Positions 1 to 10,995 of a stretch of 35,000 nucleotides of DNA are shown piece by piece (position 1 is the stretch's first letter; the number at the start of each line of letters is the position of its first letter). A model generated the notes under the pieces. That model made no database searches and was not told the DNA's origin. It saw only the letters and a list, made by a program, of their open reading frames with translations. The position numbers were made by a program, and so were the translations under genes. Source of the stretch: Bigelowiella natans CCMP2755 (taxonomy: Eukaryota > Cercozoa > Chlorarachniophyceae); contig ADNK01000148.1 in assembly GCA_000320545.1 (NCBI GenBank), forward strand, positions 1 through 35,000, written 5' to 3'.

Positions 1-7
1 ATCTCAC

Positions 8-3000
8 CCAGCGTGGTTGGTTGATTCGTTGTCGGTCCGCAGGTCGTAGGACCACAAGTCGTGGGTCCGAGTGTTGTTGGAGATGTCGTGGGATTTGTGG
101 TGGTGGGCCCACAGGTCGTCGGTCCAAGTGTGGTGGGACCAAGGGTCGTGGGTCCACACGTCGTTGGCCCGCAAGTCGTGGGTCCAAGTGTGGTTGGGCC
201 AAGGGTCGTGGGTCCACACGTGGTCGGGGTGGTCGTGGGATTAGCGGTTGTGGGTCCGCAGGTCGTGGGTCCAACTGTGGTTGGCCCAAGAGTCGTGGGT
301 CCACACGTCGTTGGCCCGCAAGTCGTAGGTCCAAGTGTGGTTGGACCAAGGGTCGTGGGTCCACACGTCGTTGGCCCGCAAGTCGTGGGTCCACCGGTCG
401 TGGGTGCACACGTGGTCGGTCCACACGTGGTCGGGGTGGTCGTGGGATTAGCGGTTGTGGGTCCGCAGGTCGTGGGTCCAAGTGTGGTTGGTCCAAGAGT
501 CGTGGGTCCACACGTCGTTGGCCCGCAAGTCGTAGGTCCACCGGTCGTGGGTCCACACGTGGTCGGTCCACACGTGGTCGGGGTGGTCGTGGGATTAGCG
601 GTTGTGGGTCCGCAGGTCGTGGGTCCAAGTGTGGTGGGACCAAGGGTCGTGGGTCCACACGTCGTTGGCCCGCAAGTCGTGGGTCCAAGTGTGGTTGGGC
701 CAAGAGTCGTGGGTCCACACGTGGTCGGGGTGGTCGTGGGATTAGCGGTTGTGGGTCCACAGGTCGTGGGTCCGCGTGTGGTGGGCCCAAGTGTGGTTGG
801 TCCGCAGGTTGTCGGCCCGCAGGTTGTGGGTGCAAGTGTGGTGGGACCAAGGGTCGTGGGTCCACACGTCGTTGGCCCGCAAGTCGTGGGTCCAAGTGTG
901 GTTGGGCCAAGGGTCGTGGGTCCACACGTGGTCGGGGTGGTCGTGGGATTGGCGGTCGTTGGTCCACAGGTCGTGGGTCCGCGTGTGGTGGGCCCAAGTG
1001 TGGTTGGCCCGCAGGTTGTCGGCCCGCAGGTTGTGGGTCCAAGTGTGGTGGGACCAAGGGTCGTGGGTCCACACGTCGTTGGCCCGCAAGTCGTGGGTCC
1101 AAGTGTGGTTGGGCCAAGGGTCGTAGGTCCACACGTGGTCGGGGTGGTCGTGGGATTGGCGGTCGTTGGTCCACAGGTCGTGGGTCCGCGTGTGGTGGGC
1201 CCAAGTGTGGTTGGCCCGCAGGTTGTCGGCCCGCAGGTTGTGGGTCCAAGTGTGGTGGGACCAAGGGTCGTGGGTCCACACGTCGTTGGCCCGCAAGTCG
1301 TGGGTCCAAGTGTGGTTGGGCCAAGGGTCGTGGGTCCACACGTGGTCGGGGTGGTCGTGGGATTGGCGGTTGTTGGTCCACAGGTCGTGGGTCCGCGTGT
1401 GGTGGGCCCGAGTGTGGTTGGCCCACACGTTGTCGGCCCGCAGGTTGTGGGTCCAAGTGTGGTTGGGCCAAGGGTCGTGGGTCCACACGTGGTCGGGGTG
1501 GTCGTGGGATTGGCGGTTGTTGGTCCACAGGTCGTGGGGCCGCGTGTGGTGGGGCCAAGAGTCGTTGGCCCACACGTTGTTGGCCCGCAGGTTGTGGGTC
1601 CACGTGTGGTGGGTCCCAGGGTCGTGGGTCCACACGTGGTCGGGGTGGTCGTGGGATTGGCGGTTGTTGGTCCACAGGTCGTGGGTCCACGTGTGGTGGG
1701 CCCAAGAGTGGTTGGTCCACACGTTGTTGGCCCACAGGTCAAGGGAGAGCGAGTTGTTGGGCTGCAGGTCGTGGGTCCACAAGTCGTCGGAGTGGTCGTA
1801 GGACTTGCGGAGGTGGGACCGCAGGTCGTCGGACCGCAGGTTGTTGGTCCTAGTGTCGTGGGACCTGATTTCAGAGAGAAACATGACAAAGATGAAATCA
1901 TGATGTTTGAGGCATTTCAAATGCGAAGAATTTGTGCAATGATCATCACGCACCTGGTGTTGTTGGCTGATTCGTCGTGGGTCCAAAGGTTGTGGGTCCA
2001 AAGGTGGTGGGGCCTTGCGTTGTGGGAGACGTTGTTGGACACGAAGTCGTGGGACCACACGTCGAGGGGGCCCACGTTGAAGGAGATTCGCTCGTTGGGC
2101 CCATGGTGGATGGTGACATCGTTGATGGAGACCAAGTCGTAGGAGCACAGGTTGACGGCCCACAAGTAGTTGGGGAGCTTGTGGGATTTGCAGAGGTAGG
2201 CCCGCTGGTTGTCGGGACGCAGGTGGTGGGAGACACCGTCGTTGGAGATCCGGTGGACGGTGAACACGTTGCGGGTTGCTGAGTCGTAGGGGCACAGGTT
2301 GACGGCCCACAAGTGGTTGGGGAGCTTGTAGGAATACCAGTGGTTGGCGTGCAAGTTGTGGGATTATGAGAACTAGGAGACGATGTTGATGGCCCACAAG
2401 TGGTTGGGGAGCTTGTAGGAATACCAGTGGTTGGCGTGCAAGTTGTGGGATTATGAGAACTAGGAGACGATGTTGATGGCCCACAAGTGGTTGGGGAGCT
2501 TGTAGGAATACCAGTGGTTGGCGTGCAAGTTGTGGGATTATGAGAACTAGGAGACGATGTTGTTGGTGAACCACTTGAGGGCACCATCGTTGCAGGAGAG
2601 TAAGTCGTGGGAGCACATGTAGAAGGCCCACAAGTCGTCGGAGTGTTCGTAGGATTTGCAGAAACAGGCCCATTGGTTGTGGGACAATATGAAGTCGGCT
2701 GGCAGGTCGTTGGATTGCTTGTGGGAATGCAAGTGGTCGGCCCACAGGTTACAGGACTGCCAGAACTGGGTGACACCGTTATCGGAGAGATACTTACTGG
2801 TGCTAGAGTTGTGGGAAAGAGAGTGACAGGACAAGAAGTTGACGGTTGATAGGTTGTTGGGTTGCTCGTGGGAGTGGAGGTTGTGGGACTAACTGACTCG
2901 GGGGATGATGTCGCGGGAGAGCCAGTTGTAGGTACGAAAGTTGGAATGTTTGTAGGCGAGAACGTAGGGTTCAAGGTTATGGGACTGGAAGTCACTGGTT

Positions 3001-3206
3001 GAGAGGTGATGGGAGAATGAGTAGCGGGGCTTAGAGTCGCTATTAAAAAGTATGGTTAGTATGCACATGTCCGACCATGCATTTTAGCGTATGTATTTGT
3101 ACACAATGAATTATTACGGAAACATGAATAAGCATGAAACATTATTCCAAATATATAATTATTCCCAAAACCAATATCTACGTGAGAGTATATGGTACTT
3201 ATTTTC

Positions 3207-3243
<37 letters not shown>

Positions 3244-3490
3244 TCTCTCTCTCTCCTCTCTTATAATTTGTATTATCATTGTCGAGATGATGCAGGCGAG
3301 CATGCTCTTTCTCTCTCTTTCTCTCTCTCTCCTCTCTTATAATTTGTATTATCACTGTCGAGATGATGCAGGCGAACATGCGAGAGAACCAGCAACAACG
3401 ACAATTTCAGGAAAGAGAATGGCGGTTGGATATCTTCACATAAATTACCTGGAGATTCAGTCGGGGACAAAGTCCCTCCAGCCCCCGTCA
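8..3490 (-). CDS. P/T-rich mucin-like repeat protein, partial (continues past left edge)
   Basis: Three coding segments join in phase. An upstream piece ends at 3449 (its start was not found; open to at least 3490). A 1086-base exon runs 3039-1954 and a 1857-base exon runs 1864-8. Both introns (3448-3040 and 1953-1865) have GT and AG ends and phase 1. At 7-1 another donor, GTGAGAT, follows the same phase, so the gene runs on to the left. The product is made almost wholly of Pro, Thr, Ser, Gly and Cys in units such as GPTTC, APTTC and NPTT. The large exons end in near-identical words (GPTTNQPTTPG and GPTTNQPTTLG). Such Thr/Pro-rich chains are typical of O-glycosylated extracellular or cell-wall proteins; secretion is inferred because the N-terminus is unresolved. 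The opposite strand is also open through the repeats (VVGP words), but the splice phases and the non-repeat P/T-rich parts favour the minus strand. Its function is unknown. Confidence 0.75.
9..1864 (-). repeat. 15-base tandem repeat with 147/207-base higher-order units
   Basis: The exon is built from a 15-base unit that encodes five residues of the form x-G-P-T-T. A distinct spacer encoding TTANPTTTPTTC recurs with its core at about 78, 225, 432, 579, 726, 933, 1140, 1347, 1494, 1641 and 1788. The spacings are 147 or 207 bases, which is 49 or 69 codons. The two classes differ by exactly four 15-base units. Adjacent higher-order copies are nearly identical, which points to recent unequal exchange. 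Confidence 0.9.
2304..2564 (-). repeat. 87-base tandem repeat, three copies
   Basis: Three almost identical 87-base copies start at 2304, 2391 and 2478. On the minus strand each encodes 29 residues containing SSPSSHNPTTCTPTTG and IPTSSPTTCGPST. The length is a multiple of three, so the frame of the P/T-rich protein is kept. Confidence 0.9.
3211..3381. repeat. CT microsatellite plus 76-base tandem duplication inside an intron
   Basis: A CT run at about 3211-3254 is followed by a roughly 50-base unique block at 3255-3305. That block returns at 3331-3381, 76 bases on, with two differences visible in about 51 bases, and a second CT-rich run lies between the copies. All of it falls inside the first intron found for the P/T-rich gene. 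Confidence 0.85.
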
Positions 3491-4031
3491 ATAATCCATC
3501 CCTATTAGAGAAAAGGCCTGGAGAGAAAGCAACGAAAATGCTTTATCATATCAACTGCTGTCGTCATGGAGAATAAAGAATAAAATTATTTTTTGAAAGA
3601 TGGAATGTGCCGCACTTGGGACGATCAATATCAGCAGATAAAGCCTGTATCGAACAGCCTCAGCGCCGCGTCCCAGCCCTCCATGCATGCCACTACAGCT
3701 GGATGGAGGGCGGCATGGGTTAAAATGGATGTCGCGTCGGGCGTAACGATATTAAAACCACATCCCATTTCGATACTGCGACATGGTTTTCTCCTGAAAA
3801 TAGAAGCTAAATCGATCCGTTTTTATGCTACGACAACAACCATTACACACGTTACCAGAGCGTTTTTCCCCTGCTATTATCGGCTTTAGACTCGTCGAAA
3901 GTTTATCAGTCGGAGCTCTCGCCCGGAAGCGACCCGCACCGACCCGATTTTTAACGCGCAGCGAGCTTGGATCGATCACGGCCAGCACCCCTTGTTCTCA
4001 ATTCGCACCGCGTACGTCGGTTGAGGCAACA
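3491..4031. other. Head-to-head intergenic region
   Basis: This is the space between the 5' part of the P/T-rich gene (-) and the acyltransferase start codon (+). Open frames such as 3593-3889 (+) have no family features. The first exon and signal peptide of the P/T-rich gene should lie here but could not be fixed. No convincing core promoter motif was seen. Confidence 0.5.
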
Positions 4032-4325
4032 ATGGGGAATGCAGACGTAACCACGTGCGTTCGTCTGCTAGTACTCCTTCTATCCTCGTTCCAGCCATTC
4101 TCTGTTGCCGCCGCCGAACATGGATCTTTCGCCACCCCACCCAGCTTGGCTATCTATGACTGTGAAGACGGGTCAGCAGGGCTTCAGGTGACGGGAACGA
4201 CCGCCACTTCCACAAATCAATCGTTGGTAAGATACAAATAAATATATACATTACTAATGCATGCTAATGCGTACGTGTACCTCCAGGAAATGTAAATATC
4301 ACATAAGTACGTCCAGTCGCTTATT

Positions 4326-4373
<48 letters not shown>

Positions 4374-4482
4374 GGTGTGGTGTGCCGTGCAGTGGTGGTT
4401 GATTACTTAAGCAGCTACACCACTTCTGCTACACTTATGCTCATGGCGAATATCACGGATGCACAGGTTGTTGCAAGTCTAG

Positions 4483-4528
<46 letters not shown>

Positions 4529-4761
4529 GCTCCACAAATAATGCGATGTATCGTATAATTTAATGAAGTTCAGGATTAATCTTGAAACATCATATCCAAT
4601 GCGTAGTTTTTCGACCCCGGTTTCTTCTCAGCGGGATACTACAAGGCAGCCTTAATTCAGGTGGTCTCCGCGATTTGTAAGTGGGGAATGCTACCATCAT
4701 CTGAACCAATTAATGTCGAAAAATATGAGAGTGTATACGTTGTACGCATAATATATACACG

Positions 4762-4800
<39 letters not shown>

Positions 4801-5698
4801 GTATGATGTATATTTAATGTGTTCGCGTGTAGGTGTAAATATCGTGTATGTAACGCCCATAAATTATTACTGCAGGACAATCAATTCTCGCTCCAGATAA
4901 CAGGAGTACTTCAATCACAGCTGTATGCTGTGAAATGTGGATTGATGCTGATGGAGAATGATTCATCATCCAGCGGCTACTTATACGCCGACACTAGCAC
5001 AGACGGTGAGCAGAGGATATCATCGGTAGATGATGGAACCAGGAAGCATAGAAAAGTCTCAATATCAGTGACAACAGTAGCTTCAGGAGAAGCAAAAAGG
5101 TTCATTATCATAGATGAAGAAAAAGCAAGTGAAGATCCTCGTACAATATGCTACACACGCATAGACACCTCACCATGTGGCCTGAGACGAATGTGGCGAA
5201 AGTATGTGTGTTTGTGTGTGTGGTGTGTGCACGACGTTGTGCCTCTTTTCACACTTTTTACACATGCCATAGTTCTGTGTGGACATATCCCCCACTCATC
5301 TATGCGTCACAAGATGCTCCGAGCATCAGACAAGGAGCCTGCTATAAGGTGGTCAATACATCATCTTCCATTTATCATTTTGAAATAACGTTCTTGCACC
5401 TCACACAGAGTGATGATGATAGTAACTATGGCTGCCTGGTGCTGGTGCTGTTTACTTTTGCACAGGGCATCATGGCCTTACAGAGCGGACAGAATTGGGG
5501 AAATAATTCATTCCAGTACTCGCAAATGCAGTTTTACACCGGAAAGGTCGGCTTTGACAACTGACGTATGTGTAGACGCTGGTAAACATGTGGTTCGAAT
5601 GTATCCCCTCCACCCCCTCTTGACATATACTTCTCTCTGTTTGGCAGCCGGGAGCCAGGAGCCCCGGAGATTACTGGAGGTGAGATACTAATCCATCA

Positions 5699-5732
<34 letters not shown>

Positions 5733-6828
5733 AGCAGCAGCAGCAGCTTTTGTTTGTGATGAGTGACGAAGTACACATACATTTTCTAGCAAAGGACTGA
5801 ATCCGCTACTGTAATTGAACAGATGCCTCGATCTCGCCGGCGCAACATACTGCAGAGCCTCGAGCTATAACGTTGCTTGGTATAGAGCACGAGAATCAGC
5901 ACCTCTCCAGCCGCCATCACAACGATATAGATAATACACCTGCACAGCATTATTCCCTGAGGATGATGGACAATCTATTTCTTCTGTTTATCTTTGTGCA
6001 TCTCACCATACCACCATAAAACATTAACCACAGCAGTAACGACAATATACAACAGCATCAACAATTACTGCTAAGAACACTTTGTAGCATGTGCTCATTG
6101 CTTTCGTTGTCATGCACACGTATACGATGACCATCACCAGGACGGGCTTTTGCCTGCCTGATAGCTGCACAAGTAACAATGTCCAGGTAGGTTTCGTCGT
6201 CGTCGTCGTCATCATCTTAACATTGCTCATCTTATCGCAGAAGAAGAGGAATTTGGCGATAACAATGATGATGATGATGAAATGATGATGATGATGATAC
6301 TAGGAAGTTGGTGATTATTGAGAGGAGGAGGAGGAGGAGGAGAAATACTTTAGAAGAGGGCACAAATCATTCGTTAATCTGCGCGTATGTTTACATGCAT
6401 GTAGAAATCGTTTCACATCGCGGCAGTAGACGCCATCGCTGAGCTCGGCTCGCAAGATATCGAGTAAGAAGAACACCCATTGTATTGCTATATAGAAGCA
6501 TATTCCCTGTTTCACAGCAAACAATACTCGGATTTCAGTGTGTATAATATCAATGCTGATGACCTTTCACCATGCTCATCATCATCATCATTTAGTCTGT
6601 TGACGACGATTGCTGACGAGCAGAGCATCGACACATCGCTAGGCCTCAACCAAACGCAAGCCCAAATACGTACTGAGTTACAAAGACCAAACGTCGTAGT
6701 TGCGCTGATGCTGCTGTTGCTACTACTAATACTACTATTACTACTACCACTGAGCTATCGTTAGATGTAACAGCCTCGTGAGTAGGAGAATGACTCGAAG
6801 GAGATCCATTGCACTTTGGACAAAATGA

Positions 6829-6861
<33 letters not shown>

Positions 6862-6929
6862 TAGTAGCTGTTGTAGTAGTCCCAAAACAAACAAACGTCC
6901 TCCCTAATATATCATTACGAACATTACTC

Positions 6930-6960
<31 letters not shown>

Positions 6961-7561
6961 TGCTCTCCCCAGTCAACATCTGGATTTCAACTATTGCGGG
7001 CAATCTCTCCAGTGGCACGGAATTGCAGATGGCGGCGCTCGGAGCTCAGGACCTTCTCGTCAGTTTTAGAACAACAATCATCGAACGAATATCCTAGCAT
7101 GATCTTCCTGCTGGGCCGCTTAGTGTTACTGCCGCCCCACATGATTAACATTTCTTCTTCTTCTTCTTCTCCTTCTTCCTTTTATGTTTCTTTCTCTCTT
7201 CTTTTCTTCGGTCTTGCTCCTTTGTCTTCTCCCTCACCCAATTTGATTCTTGGAATATCATCATATTAAATCCAGACCGAGGTGACTGTGTGGAGGTGTG
7301 ACGATAGCTACGATAACGCACAGCCTTTGCCATCCGTGGGAATGGTAGAAAATACTATTATTAAGAGGCCGAGAGAAGAAGAAGAAGAAGAAGAAGAAGA
7401 AGAAGAAGAAAGAATCCATCTTATTGCCTTATATGCATTTGTTGGCTTGCAATAGGCGTGGGTTATCTGCATTGTAATCATTGCGACCCTGGTCATAAAC
7501 GCAACCTGCCTCGATCTCTTCTGGAGGAGCAAACAAACCCACTCAACCAAGCTTGAGAAAG

Positions 7562-7599
<38 letters not shown>

Positions 7600-8214
7600 T
7601 GTGTATGTGTATGTGTATGTGTATGTGTGTGTGTGTGTGTAATTGCATATCTACATCCATTATCATATATTTATATCTTAACTCGAAAATGTGCGAGTGC
7701 GTAGCTGCGTGCGACGGCTTGGTTGATTGCATGACCCCCATGCTTCGTTGTTATATGATGCGGAAGGTGGGGGAGGAGAAGCAATGGCTGCCTGGGGAAG
7801 CGATGTCGCTCAACAATCACGTCGCGCGACGCCAGGGAGAGGGAGAGGGAGATGAAGGCGAGGAGGCGAAAGGGGAACACCGCAGAAATAACATCCCCGA
7901 TGTATCGATGATATATAGCAAAGCTAAATTCATCTTCCAAGGGCCGCGTGGTGCTCAGAATAACGAGCATTCCCATGGTAGCCCTCCCCCCCTTGGTAGC
8001 GGAAATAATCGTCGTAATGATGCAAGTAGCAACGAGGACGACGGCGGCGACTGGAAGGCGTCTGGACTCGTTCAACGTGCAATCAAGGTATTGATGACGA
8101 TGATGACGATGAGGAGGAGGAATAGGAGGAGGAGTATCAATAGTAGTGGCCATGATCACAACGATAATAATCACTGCTCAAATTTTCTTCTTTTTCTTCC
8201 CTTTCCCTCACACC

Positions 8215-8261
<47 letters not shown>

Positions 8262-8415
8262 GCCATTTGTCAACCAAATAGGGTTTCTCGATCTGTCGCA
8301 ATTGGGAGAAGTTGATTGCTGTGCGACGTGGACATCTGCAACCGCTTGATGGAATTCGCTTCTTCGCGGCATGCTGGGTCGTGTGATAATAATACATACA
8401 GATAAGGGAGGAGAA

Positions 8416-8448
<33 letters not shown>

Positions 8449-8593
8449 GAAGGGAGGAATAGCAGTTAATTTCCACCTATGTATGGAAGGGAAGGAGGAA
8501 GAGGAGGAGGGGAGGGGGAAGAGGAAGATGTGCAGATGAGAAGCGAAAGATATCCATCGACTTATCGGATTTTTTGTAATGATGATCTCTCTC

Positions 8594-8670
<77 letters not shown>

Positions 8671-8975
8671 TGTGCGTGCGGTGAATCATAATTGCTATTG
8701 TTTTCATGTTGTGTGAGGGCAGGTTATCATTGGCCACACTGCATTCTACGCTGCCTTTCCCTCTGGCTATGGAAACCCAGAGAATGTGTAAGAAGAAGAA
8801 AGGAAAAGGGGAGAGAGAGGAGGGAGAGAGGGGATGGGATGAAGCATGCATGTAAAAGCAGCAATCTGATCCAATCGAGATCTCTGTATGCATCTCTTTC
8901 TTCTCCTCCTTCTCCCTCATTTCGATCAGTATTCACTGAATATATTCCCCTTCTAAGTTCGTTCACGCGCATGTG

Positions 8976-9015
<40 letters not shown>

Positions 9016-9363
9016 GAGAGAGAGCGAGAGAGAGGGGGGGGGAGGAGGGTGGGAGGCATAGAACCAAAAAATTGTGTCCTCTACAACCGATGATGCGAGT
9101 AATGACGAGGCCGTACATGACTGTCATTGGTTCCAATCTCTCCTGTCCTCCTCCTCCTCCCCTCATTTATAACGCTCTTCTTCTTCATTTTCTGGTTCTG
9201 GTTCTTGTTCGTTGGCAGGTACCCACGCCCTGATGGAAAGGGGGTGACACAGACGTGGTGGTTTCAAATTGTAGACCCAGGAGCTTTCCTTGCCGTCGAT
9301 GTCTTTTTGTGGCTAGGCGGGTTGTTATTATTTAGTCTTTGATTGGCGATTCATCATCATCAT

Positions 9364-9396
<33 letters not shown>

Positions 9397-9483
9397 AAGC
9401 AAACGAGAGGTAGCAATAGAGTAGTGATTTATACATGTTTGGTCGCTTCACTTCGCGAAGTAGTACTGATACGCACACATACT

Positions 9484-9521
<38 letters not shown>

Positions 9522-10954
9522 TCTGATTGGCTCAGCTTTCTCGTGGCCTACTCTTTGCTGCGAAGACTAGACAAGGTGCTTGCACTTCCCCTCCTCCTCC
9601 TGCTCCTCCTCCCATTACAGCATAATACGTGTCGGTCATATTATCGATGGTGGCTGATGATGATGATGATGATGATGACGATGGTGATGATGATGGCGAG
9701 GATAAAGAGGATTTCGAGGTGAAGGACGGAAGCAGCACCATAATATATTGGATCAAATGAATATAAAATAGGTTCGAAGAGTCTCTTCCTTCGCTTTGAG
9801 CATTCCGCTGATATACATTGACCGCTATCTACGATTGCTGCCGGCCCTGCTTGTTGTCCTCGGGTTCTACTGGGCGATTCTACCGAACATCGGCTCAGGG
9901 TTGCTTGTTATGCTGATAGTACATCTTTTTCTGCAGCAAATGAATGTTGGAGAGTGCACGATATCATGCTAGACGTTGTAGTAGGAATGCAGCTTGAGAA
10001 TGACGGCCAATGAGGGCGCATTCTCCTTTCCCTACGACTCGGATTGCTATTTTAACTGTGTCGCAGGATATGCTTTGTTTTTTCATCATTGCTGTAGAGA
10101 GATTTCACCATCCTCTTCTCTGTTTACCACCTATGATGTGAATTATACTTACACCCTTCCAAACTATAATGCAGGCCAATGTGGCCATATGTTCAATCTA
10201 CCACAGAAGGATGCAATAAGTATTGGTGGGTTGAGGTAGGACAACGCATCATCATCATCATCATCATTATCATTCTTGTTGTTGTTGTTCGTATGATTTC
10301 ATATTTATTAAATGATGATCTTCTCTTTGTTGTATCATCGACAGATACTGATGCTCACGGCGTACAATCCGAAGAAGTGGAATGGAGGCGGCTGCATGTA
10401 CCACACATGGTATGCATTTACTACTGGTTTACGATCACGAAATGACAATCAGCGAAATGTACAAGCATGCCTGTCCATTACCATCAACGGGATTCTGCAT
10501 TCGGGGAGGGGGGGGGGGGGGGGGGGGTCCACACATGTACCACACACACGCAAAGTAGAAATGAGAAGGAAAATGAGGGCACAAACCAATGATGATAATA
10601 AATCTGCCCTTACAACAAAAAAGGTACCTCAGCGTGGACCTCTTCTGTTTCGTATGCACGCCGATTGTCCTATCACTCTACAAATGGCGGCCGAAGCTTG
10701 GGCTTCTCACGTTGATATCGCTTTTCACTTGTTGGCTGATCTTCTACTGGAGGCGCATTGACCGCTACGAGCTCAAGACTAACAACTTTATTCAGGACAA
10801 CCCGGACGCATTCGTGGAAACCTACTACTACCCGTGGCTCCGTAAGAACAGAGCATCATCACTTAGCGTCCACTATCATTACACCGCAAGCTCACTATAT
10901 ACAGTACTCGCCTCACTTTTTTTTGGAAACAATTTTTCCGCGCTAATAATTTAA

Positions 10955-10995
<41 letters not shown>

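Noticed and set aside
21-1853. Second plus-strand open frame rich in Gly, Arg and Cys through the same array
   Set aside because: A 15-base repeat without stops is open in several frames at once. No splice or start evidence supports it.
9-1864. CRISPR-like array
   Set aside because: The repeats are contiguous 15-base coding units without unique spacers, in a eukaryotic exon.
61-2142. Long plus-strand open frame of VVGPxVVGP repeats
   Set aside because: It is the mirror of the P/T-rich repeat. The minus strand has in-phase introns at both ends of the exon and P/T-rich sequence outside the repeat.
6646-7018. Thr-, Val- or Ser-run proteins in many frames
   Set aside because: They come from triplet microsatellites; similar false frames occur at 7308, 8270, 9532 and 18053.
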